Positions 33,912-45,657 of a stretch of 64,000 bases of DNA are shown here, piece by piece. The position numbers and the translations under genes were made by a program. The notes below the pieces were generated by a model. That model did not search any database. It was not told the origin of the DNA and was given only the letters and a program-made list of their open reading frames with translations. Position 1 is the first letter of the stretch, and every line of letters begins with the position of its first letter. Origin of the DNA: Malachius bipustulatus (Eukaryota; Arthropoda; Insecta; Coleoptera; Melyridae); assembly GCA_910589415.1 (NCBI GenBank), contig OU342638.1, forward strand, positions 9,402,014 through 9,466,013, given 5' to 3'.

Positions 33912-35934
33912 CAGGGTGCACCATGTATCCTTCTCTATATTGCTATCTCCAAACGCTAACAGATACAGGGTCGGTTAAACAAATCCAAAGGAGCGCAACT
34001 TCGTGGCCATCTCGATACCGTCGAGACATACAAGATATCTGTGACCGTTCCTGAAATATCCTGAAAAAACTGAAAAATCGAGATTTCTTATTTTTGCCAT
34101 ATCTTTTTTATTATTGGGAAATAATGAATTATTTTTTGTAGGCTTACATAAGTCGGCAAGAGCTACCCATCTGACATTTCAAAAATTTTCAAAGCCGACT
34201 AGATCCCAGAATTTTCATAGTCAACTTTCGTTTTTCTTATGGCCACCATAGTGTTTTTTATGTTGTTCAGTATAAAAAAAAATCATAAAAACTAAAAATT
34301 GTTAAACTTCAAAAAAAAAATGTTTATTCTTCTTTTTTCTTTACAAAAATGACACATTTTTAGACCGAATTTGAGAAGATAAATTAGAAAACCATAAGGC
34401 AAGCACTATTTCGGCGTAATTTACAAATGTTGACGTTTTTCGACGATTTTTTATTAGGTTTTTCTTTGAAATATTAAGAATAAAAATTAAATTTTTTTTT
34501 TTTGAAGTTTATCAATTTTTGGTTTCCATTATTTTTTTCATATCGAACGACATAAAAAAATAATATAGCGGCCATAAGAAAAACGAAAGTTGACTGTGAA
34601 AACTCTTGGATCTAGTAGGCCTTGAAAATTTTTGAAATGTCAGATGGATAGCTCTTAACGGCTTATGTAAGCCTACAAAAAATTATTTATCAATTGAAAC
34701 GAACTATTTAACCCTTAGAGGGGAAAAATAGTCGCTGAGAGCATGAGACAAGAAAAACAAGGGTCGTAGGTTGAGTCGCTAGTCTAAGAGGGTCAACAAT
34801 AACAAGCGGGTCAGCAGAATAACAGGTTCTCTTTATTAAAATATAAAATATCACAATTATGAATACTACACTCTTGAGCACGGTTAACAGATAGAAAAAA
34901 AATAACAAGAGCGTGCGGTGCTAGTCGAATGAATTGGTATGATGTTTACAAGGCACTTAGCTTCGTATGGCTCTTCAGAAGTCTAGCTGGAAGTGGCCTG
35001 GATCTTCATGCTTGGCTCCGGACAATCTGCTTGGCACGGAAAAGGCAGGTGCCTCCGGGAATAAGATAGCCTCCAGGAAAAAATGTGGACTCCAGGTAAA
35101 AATGTGCCTCCAGGTAAAAATGTGGACTCCAGGGAGAAATGTGCCTCCAGGTAAAAATGTGTCTCCCGGTAAAAAGCTGTAATTTCAGGTGTATCAGAAA
35201 CACTCTTGCATTAATGAACGGTCCGATCGAGTCTGCTTGTCAAGGGTACATAGAATTATGTCCCGTCCTCAAGATAGGTTGAGATCAAAAAAATGTGACT
35301 GACAAATTTTACCTGCGAGCGAAACTCGATCGGGAGCAATAATTAAATTAGCATACGGTATTAAGAAAAATAAATATGAGCGGTATAATTCTAGCACAAT
35401 TAATAACATCATTTTACGACACTTACCAAGCCAAAAACGTGGGCGATGTTTATAATAATTAACAATAATTAACGTGAAAGTTCACGACGCCATTTCAGGA
35501 AACTTCAGGTGTTTTGCGGAACCGACCTTCCTTTAGCGAATTCCAGGAGAGAAAGAAAGTGAAAACGCAGGTATGATGCTGAAACGCACCTCATTACAAC
35601 TTGACAGTCGAGGTTACGACTCGAGTTGGTCGATGCACTAACAACCACTATCACTCACGAACTGCGCGCGCCCGCCGTCGTCTCCGTGTTACCGACATCT
35701 AGCCGGTACGTACGAAATGTACGTTACACAATTTCCAATAATAAAAAAGATATGAGGAAAATAAGAAATCTCGATTTTTCAGTTTTTTCAGGATATTTCA
35801 GGAACGGTCACAGATATCTTGCATGTTTTGACGAATTCGAGATGGCCACAAAACTGCGCATCTTTTCTCTAATTTAACCGACCATGTATCTCTTAGCGTT
35901 CAGGAGATAGCAATATAGAGAATGGTGCACCCTG
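33912..35934. mobile_element. Palindromic element, family A (copy 3), with a solo LTR inside
   Basis: Ends CAGGGTGCACCATGTATCC and, inverted, AATGGTGCACCCTG, with TA flanks. The halves match the 18152 element. A solo LTR has inserted into the right arm at 34695-35728. Without it the element is about 985 bp. Confidence 0.75.
34695..35728 (-). mobile_element. Solo LTR, copy 2 (1034 bp)
   Basis: Same family as 9633-10748 and the same orientation. Minus strand starts TGTAACGTAC and ends GTTTCA. Target duplication CAAT is at 34691-34694 and 35729-35732. The internal minisatellite (about 35048-35182) is built of units like CTCCAGGTAAAAATGTG and differs in sequence and number from copy 1. Confidence 0.85.
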
Positions 35935-35936
35935 TA

Positions 35937-37139
35937 TACTCGTACTCGTACTTATGTACTCGTACTCGTACGAGTACGATTAAGTCGGAGGATACTAACT
36001 CGACCAAAATACCCCGCTGGGCGTTAATCCCATGGGTGAGCTCGACCAAGCACCTACTTACCTGAGAATTCTTAGACCAGTTGCATTGTTGCCAGACTGA
36101 ACAAAATATTTTTAGCAGTGTTTTTGTTTTATAGACTGGTTCATCCCTGCAACAATTCTATAGCTTATGTTTATAATATTTGTTTTACAAAAACAAAAAA
36201 AAAATTCAAAATTCAAGATGAAAATAAAATTTTCCCGTATAGTGCGAACTTTTTGGCGGCCTGTATAAACATACTTTGCACTATATATTATATTGTCGCG
36301 AGTATTGTCGGTATATACAGGATATTTCACTTTAATTTAGAAAATGCGATAATAAAATTCAAATTAAAAAGAATAAATAAATATTACCTTCACTATAATA
36401 AGAGAAAATGATGATTTATGAAAAGCAGAAGCTGTTTATTCTTATTCCCAATAAAGTAACGAAACTTACCAGTAACAACCATCGTGAGAAGTCTGTAGGC
36501 AGGTAAAGTCCTTCCAAAAATTTAGGTAGGTATCTTTTGTTACCTGCAGCCTGCAATTATACAATTGCAGTGTAAATACTCATAATGGAAATGTTATTTA
36601 TGACACCCGCAATAACTGTTCCTTAAAATTTTAATGTTTACGATGTAAGACCGTATGCGGTTATTTTTTTCTCATGCATAATTTATTAAACCTGAGGAAA
36701 TATCTATCTAATTATTTTTTAAGATATGAAGAAAAACTCAAAACAACTCTTTCTGTTCAATGAGACAGACATAAATAATCCGACCATGCCAGTGATGAAA
36801 ATCAAAGTAAAAATTCTGAAATGTAAAAGTAAATAAGAATTATTGCATACTTTGAATTTGAAGTAACAAATTTATATTTAAGTACCTAATAAGTGTGTTA
36901 TTTTATATCTTGTGACTGACACAAATATTCAGACCTTCTTATTAAAAGTCAGTTTGGCAACTATGGAAGGTAAGCAGTTCATAATTTCAAGAAATTCTCC
37001 AATTTCCTGTTTTATGACCGGAACGAATGTTAATCCTTGAGTTCGACTTTAAGGGATTAAAATTGAGTATCTTGGTCGAGCTCGCATACGCCCGATTAAG
37101 TAAGATACCTTACTTAATTTAAAGACCAGAGATTATACA
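35937..37139. other. No recognised gene; GTACTC microsatellite
   Basis: An imperfect (GTACTC)n stretch lies around 35938-35980. Frames at 36112-36411 overlap on opposite strands and look non-coding. Confidence 0.45.
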
Positions 37140-38626
37140 TATACTCGCTACTTCAAATTATGCTGAGGGTTGCTTTTACCCTGAGGGTAGATTTTTAGAA
37201 AAATGTTTCATTAAAAATAATTCCGGGAATTGATGGAGTTACTAATACTATAAATATTATAAGCGCAACTCATGTTCTATAAAGTTGTTTCTGAAAGTCG
37301 ATACTTTTCGACTTATTCGCGAGTGAAAGCGTCAATTTTTCAACCAATATACCCGCACGTTCTCAAACGGTTTTTTACAAATAACTCAAAAAGTAGATAT
37401 TTTACCGAAAAATTAATGCTGGTAAAAATGTAGCTTATAAAAAACAAAACAAGAAGTATAGTGGATTTACAGTGTCTGCATGTGTAGATCCGCAATACAA
37501 ACGGAGTGATAGCTTGTTGAAAGTCGGTTCTTTTTCGTCAAACTCCAAAATTGAAAGTATCAACGAGAAGTTACCAAAAAGCAATGCATTTTTCGGAGGA
37601 ACCTACCAAGCGAGTTATGACGAAAATAATTTTGCGTGCCAATTTTTTTCGACGGCAAAAAAATGTGAAAAACACCCCTTAATCATCACTCCAATTGAAA
37701 ATAATAATTTTTGCTTTAAATTTACTTTATTTATGTATACTTGTAACATGCTGTAGAAGTTTTACCGATTCAAAATGCTTTGTTTTGAAACAAATTGAGT
37801 TTGAAATGAAAAGGCAATTTTTGTGATTTTGCAAAATAATTTGACTTTTCTTTAAAATAACCCAAAGCGTGATACGCAAAATCTTGTGGAGTAAAAAATT
37901 ATAGGCTTGCTTTAGGTACTGAAAGTTTTGGTTTCTTTTTCTCCGACAGTATATAAAACTTGAGTAAGTATGGCCGTTTAATCGTTTAAAGTTTATATTT
38001 GTTCGTAAATAGTAACTTGTTCAAGCCATTTCAGCTCTAACCCTTTAGAAAATTATCATTTTACAGCGGTCAAACTTCTAGAGCATTGCTACAAGTATAC
38101 GTAGGTATATAAGTGAATTGCAAAATGGTAACGATTATTTTATTTTGGGGTGGTAATTAGGGGGCGATTTTCACATTTTTTTGACGCCAAAAAAAATAGA
38201 GACCAACATTATTTTCGTCATGAGTCGCTTAGTTTCGATGCTCGGGATTTTTATAGAAAACAAAAATAACGAATTTTCAAGCACGGCAAAAAAGGTTCCA
38301 TCCCCCGAAACATGCATTGTTTTTTATGGTAACTTCCCGTTGAAACTTTCAATTTTGGCGTTTGACAAATAAGAACCATCTGAAAACGGAAAACGGAGGT
38401 TTATTGGTTGAAAAATTGACATGCATTCACTCGCGAATACGTCGAAAAGTATTGACTTTCAGATAAAAACTTTACGGAACAAAAGTTGCTTAGAATTGGT
38501 CAATCTATCCACCCCGGAATTATTTTCAATTAAACATTTTTCACCTCCGAGAAGGGGTATGACATCCACCCGGCAGGGTAAAAGTAACCCCCGGCACAGG
38601 GTCAACTTTGAAGTAGCGGGTACCTA
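37140..38626. mobile_element. Long inverted-repeat element, about 1.49 kb
   Basis: Left arm CGCTACTTCAAA, GGTTGCTTTTACCCTG and AAGTCGATACTTTTCGAC; all return inverted near 38630, 38580 and 38450. The centre is non-repetitive and holds no recognisable gene. End sequences differ from the CAGGGTG group. Confidence 0.6.
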
Positions 38627-38703
38627 AGTAGAACCTAAATCCAAATTTTTTTGCAAATCGGTGCTGTTTGGAAAAATTACACTGGAAAAAATTAAATTAC
38701 TTA

Positions 38704-38924
38704 CAGCGGGTATTATAAAGGCTCATTATGGTAATGTGCAGATTTCTGTGGCCCTTTCTGAAGAAGGTATCGAGTCTAAGTGGATTTTTTAAAATTTATC
38801 TATTATTCTTGACATGAAAGTAATTACAAGAATGTTAATAAAAGTCATTTGACGTCGATATAAGCTTCAGAAACGAGCACAGAAATCTGCCCGTTAGCCT
38901 AATGAGCCTTTATAATATTGGCTG
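38704..38924. mobile_element. TWA-target MITE, 221 bp
   Basis: Ends CAGCGGGTATTATAAAGGCT and, inverted, AGCCTTTATAATATTGGCTG, flanked by TTA on both sides. Same family as the copies at 18914 and 47782. Non-coding. Confidence 0.75.
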
Positions 38925-39382
38925 TTAATTAATTAAATTACTCAGCTCCAACTTAAAGGAAAAGTAGTCCCTGATCGGGAAAGGAAAAGCAATTGGAATC
39001 CCGTCGACTAGGTATTATGATTTACGAATTTGCATAATAGTTAGGGCCGCAGTGACAAAAGTGCCTTGCAACTCCCAAACGGATGAAAAGCACGGTTTTG
39101 TATAGTTCGAGTGTCGTTCTCGAAATCCGTGTTGTCGAGTAGGGGTCTGGCGTTCGGCGTTGGGCGGCTATAGTATTTTTTCCGAATTTTGCCCAGCGGT
39201 TCCAAAAATTATTTCCCAAACGGATGAAAATTACTGGAGGGCATCTACGCAAACCCCCATTTGATATTTGCAAAGAGCTCTTCCAGAAGCTCTAAAAAAA
39301 ATGGAAAAAAAGGGGGGGGGGGGGGAATTTCCTCATTTGAACTTGAAATTTGGCAGGGAGATATAGTTCGTGTCTGAGAATA
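38925..39382. other. No recognised gene; G14 tract
   Basis: An uninterrupted run of 14 G follows an A7 run near 39305-39325. CCCAAACGGATGAAAA occurs twice (39077, 39216). No gene is seen. Confidence 0.45.
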
Positions 39383-40589
39383 CAGGATGTCCCATAATAT
39401 GTGGGCAATCTCCCGGATTCGGGATAATTTCGTAAAAATAAATGAAAAAATAGCTATAAAATTAATTCCTCAGAGATACCCCTACAAAGATATTCTGTTG
39501 AAGTTGAGGGTTGAAAATCAATTTTTTGCAATAACTTTTTTATTTCTTGACCGATTTTGATAATTTTTGGTTTTATTTTGTATTATTTTGGACTGTTTAG
39601 AATAGTGTTTCATAATCTTTGGTAGCACATACATAGACCTCGGGATGGCATAACCCCCTCATTCACTTGGAAGAAAACAATAAAAATAATAATTTTACAG
39701 TTTTTTAAGGTTAATTTTCTTTTTATTTGATATTTTTTACGTAAAAAATGTATCTTTATTTATTTCGATAGAGCGAACCGTTATCGAGATAATCGTCCTT
39801 CTAATAGGTGATGCGTCGCAGGAACTTTCTAAATTTAAAGTAAATTTTAACAAGATGGCTGACCATTGACAGTAAATTGAGCAGGAAACAAAATAATAAC
39901 TTGATTAAATACACGTCAAATAGTGTCAAAAATTTTATTTCATGCAGATTCAATTCTAACTGATTTTAAAATGAGTTTCACAAACGCTGAATACGCAGAA
40001 AATCAGTTAGAATTGAATCTGCATGAAATGAAATCTTTGACACTATTTGACGTGTATGTAATTAAGTTTTTGTTTTGTTTCCTGCTCAATTTACTGTCAA
40101 AGGTCAGCCATCTTGTTAAAATTTACTTGAAATTTAGAAAGTTCCTGCGACGCATCACCTATTAGAAGGACGTTTATCTCGATAACGGTTCGCTCTATCG
40201 AAATAAATAATGATACATTTTTTATGTAAAAAATATCAAATAAAAAGAAAATTAACCTTAAAAAACTGTAAAATTATTATTTTTATTGTTTTTTTCCAAG
40301 TGAATGAGGGGGTTATGCCATCCCGAGGTCTATGTATGTGCTACAAAAGATTATGAAACACTATTCTAAACAGTCCAAAATAATACAAAATAAAACCAAA
40401 AATTATCAAAATCGGTCAAGAAATAAAAAAGTTAGGTATTGCAAAAAATTGATTTTCAACCCTCAACTGCAACAGCTAATATCTTTGTAGGGGTGTCTCT
40501 GAGGAATTAATTTTATAGCTATTTTTTAATTTATTTTTACAAAATTTACCCAAATCCGAGAGATTGCCCACATATTATGGGACACCCTG
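39383..40589. mobile_element. Palindromic TA-target element, 1207 bp
   Basis: Ends CAGGATGTCCCATAATATG and, inverted, CATATTATGGGACACCCTG, with TA flanks. The two halves fold over almost their full length; the hairpin turn is near 39975. Non-coding. Confidence 0.8.
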
Positions 40590-41259
40590 TATGTAAAAAA
40601 TTTTTTTTTGCTCTATGTATCGCGATCGCTTTGTAACAATTTTCCAAAATTTAAATGGGCTAAATTTGATAAAGTAATTCCAAAATGGATGCAAATTTGC
40701 CCACAGGTTCTTTGATACCTACAGAACATCAAAAAATTATTTTCATCCAAATTTGTTGCGGTCAAGTCCAGATCATCCATAATAATGCTCCGATATATTC
40801 ATTAATACGGGAAACTGCAGGATCTGAATGTTCAATCTTTAATGTGGAAAGGCCGATTACAATCAAATTGTGTATTATTGTCCTAAACATTGATGAGACT
40901 TTTTTCCTCTGATTTGACGATTATGAAGGGAACACTCCGACTTTTGGACCGTGTGAACGCTCCAAGCGATACTTCATCCACAAATTAGCTAGTATCTCTT
41001 TACTAGCGTTTGACTCGCTTTGCGCGTGAATTAAATTTGGTTATTATATAGGCCGATTTATACCAAAGTATATATGTATAGTCACATATTTTCGGATATC
41101 AGAGGAAAGTTCTGATGAAGTTCGGTACCATTCCTATGGAAACTGTGAAATTGGCAGCCAGAAAACGTGCTGCTGAGCGCACAACTGATTGATCATAAAT
41201 CGACGGATAAAAAATCCTAAATGAAAACTGATTGCTCCAAATAGCATCAACTTTTAGAA
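40590..41259. other. Stretch with no firm gene
   Basis: A 75-codon frame on + at 40685 has no known domain. Segment 41091-41165 resembles 41261-41335, an imperfect local duplication at the edge of the hAT-like gene. Confidence 0.4.
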
Positions 41260-43499
41260 TCATGTTTCTGGATACCAGAAGAAGGTTTTGAGCCTGTTTG
41301 GTGCAATTCCGATGGTAAAACAGTTAAGTAAAATAGTATCTATTGCAGGTAGAAGAGATAGCCAACGAGTCCCTATGTGTCGTTTAATTTCATGAAACTC
41401 TCCTTCAGCAAGCGCTACAAATCTTTTCAATTCTTCCCATCTGCATGCAGACATTGAAAAATGGCTATACAGGTGATCCCGAAATGGCGGACACGGAATA
41501 CAGGGTGTTGTAGAGGATGTTCAGAAAGACTGTAAATTTAAAACAAAAATGGGTTCCTCGGCTTCGTTGCCGAGATATAGCGTGTCCTTTTTCCAAACTT
41601 TAAATCGAAATGGCGGTCAAATTTAAACAACCTCCACTGGCAAAGCACATGGTTTCACAAAACTATAACGATAGTGTTTGCTTTTTATTATTTTTATTAT
41701 CGGGAACGGATTTACAGGCATTCAAAGTTTACCTATTCCCCGGGTTCAACAAAATTTTTCAATGTGGCATCGTTGTTCGAATTAGAGATTTTGAATAATA
41801 TTATCGACTATGTCGTATCCGCGCAACGATTATTGTTTTAAGCTTTGTTGTGTTTCCATTTTATATGTTTCCATGGTAACATTCTATCTGGGTATTGTAG
41901 ACCTACACATTCTTTTTCTGCCTGAAAAAGGGTATCCAGTGCAGTGTTGTGACTTTATTTTCTACAAAAGTGGTCATATCTTCTTAAGTGGGCCATACTT
42001 GAGAAAACAGTAAATAAAACTTAGAATCTTTAATCCACAATAGATGCTGTGGTGCTGTCCGTGTCCGCCATTTCGGGATCACCCTGTATATTTTTAATAT
42101 AATGTTCTCAATATCATATGTCAAACAATTCATGGCATGTTTGACGGCATTGTGCACAAAATGGGCGTGACAATTTCCTTTTATTAGATCTGGAACAACC
42201 TCCAACATGTTTGTGTATAATGAATGATTATGACCAAAATTGGCATTGGTATTGTCACCACTTAGACCAGATAATTGGCTGAAAGGGAGTTGGTAGGACT
42301 CTAAAGAGTTTTGAATTGCTGAAAACATCTCATTTGCTGATTCATTTGCATTTTCATAAAAATCCAGTAACTTTTGTTGAATTCCATCCTCTGGGGTAAA
42401 ATATTGAACTACCAGAGGAAACAATTTTATGTTTTTTTGTTAGATGCATCAGTTTGTAGACAAAAATATACATTGTCATTATTTAACTGGTCAATAACAG
42501 ACTGCAAAGAGTACGGGCCAAGAACTTCTGTCACTAATGCCTCAATTTTTGTCCTAGCCAATCGTATGTTAGTGGCTGTTTTGGAATCAACATAGATAAT
42601 CTTGTTTAATTTGATATTGCAGTCCTGGCTATTATACGATAAGTTATGCTTGACAGTATGGTATGTCGTTGCTAACTCGGCCGCTGTTACTTTGGTCTTG
42701 GTGGCATCGTCATCATTAGAAGTGGACGACAAGGCTGATACAGAAGTTTTAGGAAAAAACTTTTCTAACAATCCACTAGATTTTCTCATTTCCGTTTTGG
42801 TTTTGTGTTTTTTGCTGTCCCTGTTTAACCTAAACATGGAAACAAAACACATTTTAAACAATAGTGTACACAATAATGTCACAAGATATTACTCAATTTA
42901 TCGCTCCTTTTAGGTTCAATTTGGCGCGCACGATTCCGTGAGTGGAAAATGTTTTTATCGGTAATTTTTTTGTTAGGTACTAATTTCAAAATTATATGTA
43001 TAAGGATAACAGGACAGCTACAGATTTACAAAACCAATAAAAATAGTAAAATTGGAGGTTACTTTGTGATTTTTTTATTGAGAAAATTTTTAGCTAAAAT
43101 GTGTTTCCGTCACACAAATCTATCAATAATATAGTCTATATACTCTAATCTACTGTCTCTACTAGTAAGTGCTACTACTATTACAATACAATTATTATTA
43201 TAGATGATAGCATTTTTAAATTTTTATGGGGCGTTAAATCAAGTATCAGCAAGGACAAGCACATGCACATCAGAAAAAGAACCCACACCAACCTGCCCAA
43301 CACCAGCGTGAGAAATAGTGAAGGATAAAGTACATATTTTACATTTAGCATTAAATTCACATTGAGGATCACACATTAACCAGTCATATTTGCATTCCCA
43401 TTCTTGCTTATATTTTTGTTTTATCTTAACCAATTTGGCTTTCTTCCTCGGTGTCGTAGGACTCCTAGGAGGTGAAGGTGAATCGTTATCACTTTCCAT
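41260..43499 (-). pseudogene. hAT-like transposase with BED-type finger, interrupted by a palindromic element
   Basis: Minus-strand ATG at 43499 begins a basic N-terminus followed by a zinc-finger-like CKIC...H region. After a break near 43240 the frame 42882-42427 encodes TYHTVKHNLSYNSQDC and RTKIEALVTEVLGPYS, ending LQTDASN. A one-base shift in an A run near 42430 leads to FPLVVQYFTPEDGIQQKLLD and NCHAHFVHNAVKHAMN. The element 41470-42086 is inserted next, then KRFVALAEGEFHEIKRHIGTRWLSLLPAID completes the known order. The pattern matches hAT-like proteins common in aphids and Hydra. At least two frameshifts make it inactive. Confidence 0.7.
41470..42086. mobile_element. TA-target element inside the hAT-like frame, 617 bp
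   Basis: Ends CAGGTGATCCCGAAATGGCG and, inverted, CGCCATTTCGGGATCACCCTG, with TA at 41468-41469 and 42087-42088. Removing it with one TA brings the hAT codons on both sides back into phase, so the insertion site and target length are exact. The centre is not palindromic and encodes nothing recognisable. Confidence 0.8.
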
Positions 43500-44209
43500 C
43501 TTATGTGCACTAACTAAAACACAACTACTAGCCTACATTACAAAATAATTACCATTTAATAAGTTTCAATTATTATTGAAGTTGAATGAAAACAAGAAAC
43601 AAAATCCGACGTCCGAATGAAAAAAGGTTATGTTCTGTTCACCCAATTCTTGAATTAATAAATGAATGAATGAATGAATGAATGATTAATAAATGACAAT
43701 TTGACATTGACAGTTTCGCAGACGAGGTCTGCGCTGCACCGCGCGCGCCGCTCGAACGTCATAAACGTAGCGTTGGGCGTTTACTCTAGTGATGTTTGCT
43801 GAAAACAGTATTTTGCATACTCTATTTTTGTTCAACAGTAAAAAGTATTATATCGTGAAAAACAGTATAATACTGTTTTTAACAGTATAGTTGGGAACCC
43901 TATCTTCAAACTTACATGTTACTATCTTAACTTTTCACATGGTATCCTACTATGTTGTTTAAACTGTAATAGATGGTGAAGGAAATTACTAGATTTTTAA
44001 TCATCTGTAATCGTCTGGGTACCTTTCAATCGGTACCCAGACAGTACCAATAATTGAAATCAATAAGATTTTAAGCTTCCAAAATGCTCTTAATTATTGT
44101 GGAATCAACTCCAAACGCCCTGTACATGTAATGAAACAATTTTTGTTTTACTGCTAAGTCAAATAGCTCATGTCATGGCATAGTTATGAGGACATTGTCT
44201 CTTTTTTTT
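43500..44209. other. No recognised gene; GAAT microsatellite
   Basis: (GAAT)n with about five units at 43662-43685, then a GC-rich patch with CGCGCGC near 43740. Confidence 0.45.
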
Positions 44210-44740
44210 AAATAGGACACCTTGTATCTTCATATTTTGTAGGTATATTTTCATATTCAGTGAAAAATTCAATAAGAATGGTTTCCACAGCAGGTTGTAA
44301 TTTAAAATGAGTAGTTTATGAATGTTATTGTAAACAAATAAAAAACGCTATTTTCAATTTTCAAAGTTGTTAATTTACAATAAAACGGCCTGAGATATCG
44401 GAAAACGGCTTGCTTCAACGGCTACGGTAAATTTCAACTTTTTATGCATAGGTACGAGTACGAATGATGTAGATGATAATTTTTAACAGGGTGATGGAAA
44501 ATTTGACAATTTTAATCATCCATGTATAAAAATTTCAAGTACACTGTAAGCAAATGAGAAGTTAGAATAGGGACATGTAAGCCGTTTTCCGATAGTTGGA
44601 GCCGTTTCCGATGTACTCTGCTTTGGAAATGATTAATTGCTATTTTCACATGTTAATAATAATTCACAAAACTACTCAATTTAAATTGCAATTATTGTAA
44701 AAACTATTCGATGGCCTCAAATCAATACCACGTAAGTTAG
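44210..44740. mobile_element. Diverged relative of the palindromic family at 48418
   Basis: Contains GATATCGGAAAACGGCTT, AACAGGGTGATGGAAAATTT and GGGACATGTAAGCCGTTTTC in the same order as the 48418 and 53875 elements, but with many changes. Ends are not clear. Confidence 0.5.
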
Positions 44741-44939
44741 AAATGTAGATTTTTGGGAAATCAAATTAATTTATTTTACTTCAATTAGCGGCGGTTCCAT
44801 ATAAAATTTTTAATTTATTACAAACATCTAAATCTTATCAGAAACGCTATTTAATATGTGATTTTGTATAAATATTTTCTCTTAATTTTTAAAATGAAAT
44901 TAAAAAAATTATTGAAACTGAAAAAAATAGACTTACGAG

Positions 44940-45174
44940 GTGTTTATGCTAATATTGACAAATTTTTTTAATTCGAATTTGTTTATTATGTTATTGTTTT
45001 CTGTGACAAAATGTAAGCATAGCAACATAATAAATAATTAATGACATTACGTTGTTAAGCGCGAGCAGCATTAAAATTATTTTTAATAACAATCATATAA
45101 TTTTATTTCTAATATAAATCAATCAATTATCATTTAAATAACAAATATCTAGAAATCCTACCATCATCAAACAT
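44940..45174 (+). repeat. Possible 5' LTR of the BEL/Pao element
   Basis: Lies just before the primer site. It ends in CAAACA, and a TGTTTATG near 44941 could be its start. No second LTR is present, so limits are tentative. Confidence 0.3.
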
Positions 45175-45177
45175 ATT

Positions 45178-45196
45178 TGGTCCTTCGAGCCGGATT
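45178..45196 (+). other. Primer-binding site complementary to tRNA-Tyr
   Basis: TGGTCCTTCGAGCCGGATT complements the 3' end of insect tRNA-Tyr (acceptor arm TCGAAGGA plus CCA) over 19 bases, as far as I recall that tRNA. It fixes the left end of the BEL/Pao body. Confidence 0.65.
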
Positions 45197-45657
45197 AAGA
45201 ACAATCAGTGAAACATAATATCAAGTGAATCAGAAATCAGAAATCTACCCGGCATTTTGTCCTGCCTATCTACGCTACGAGACTGATCGGAACACGGAAC
45301 GGCCAGAGCACGGAGACGGCAAGGGCGACCGGCAGAGTCCTTCACAGAAAAACAAACCTGTGACTGCAGCCTGCAATCAGAACTCAGAAGTCAGACATCG
45401 GACTACGACTACATAAGTACTACGCAGTCAAATCACTCAAATTCAGATTTAATAACCCAGATAAGTCCTTCCCTTTTCTATCATAACCCAGCTATTTTTA
45501 TATCCTTGTTCAACAGCTACAATTTGAATTATTTCGCAAGATTATTTAATGAATAGTAATTTAATATCAAAATACAGTACTTAGGTACCTATTTCAGGTT
45601 CTGTAGGTAAATATTTGAATCAACATTTAAATTCAAACAATCATAATTAATTCAATC

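Noticed and set aside
42374..42913. Plus-strand frames over the hAT-like gene
   Set aside because: Antisense shadows of the hAT-like transposase, which has the recognisable motifs on minus.
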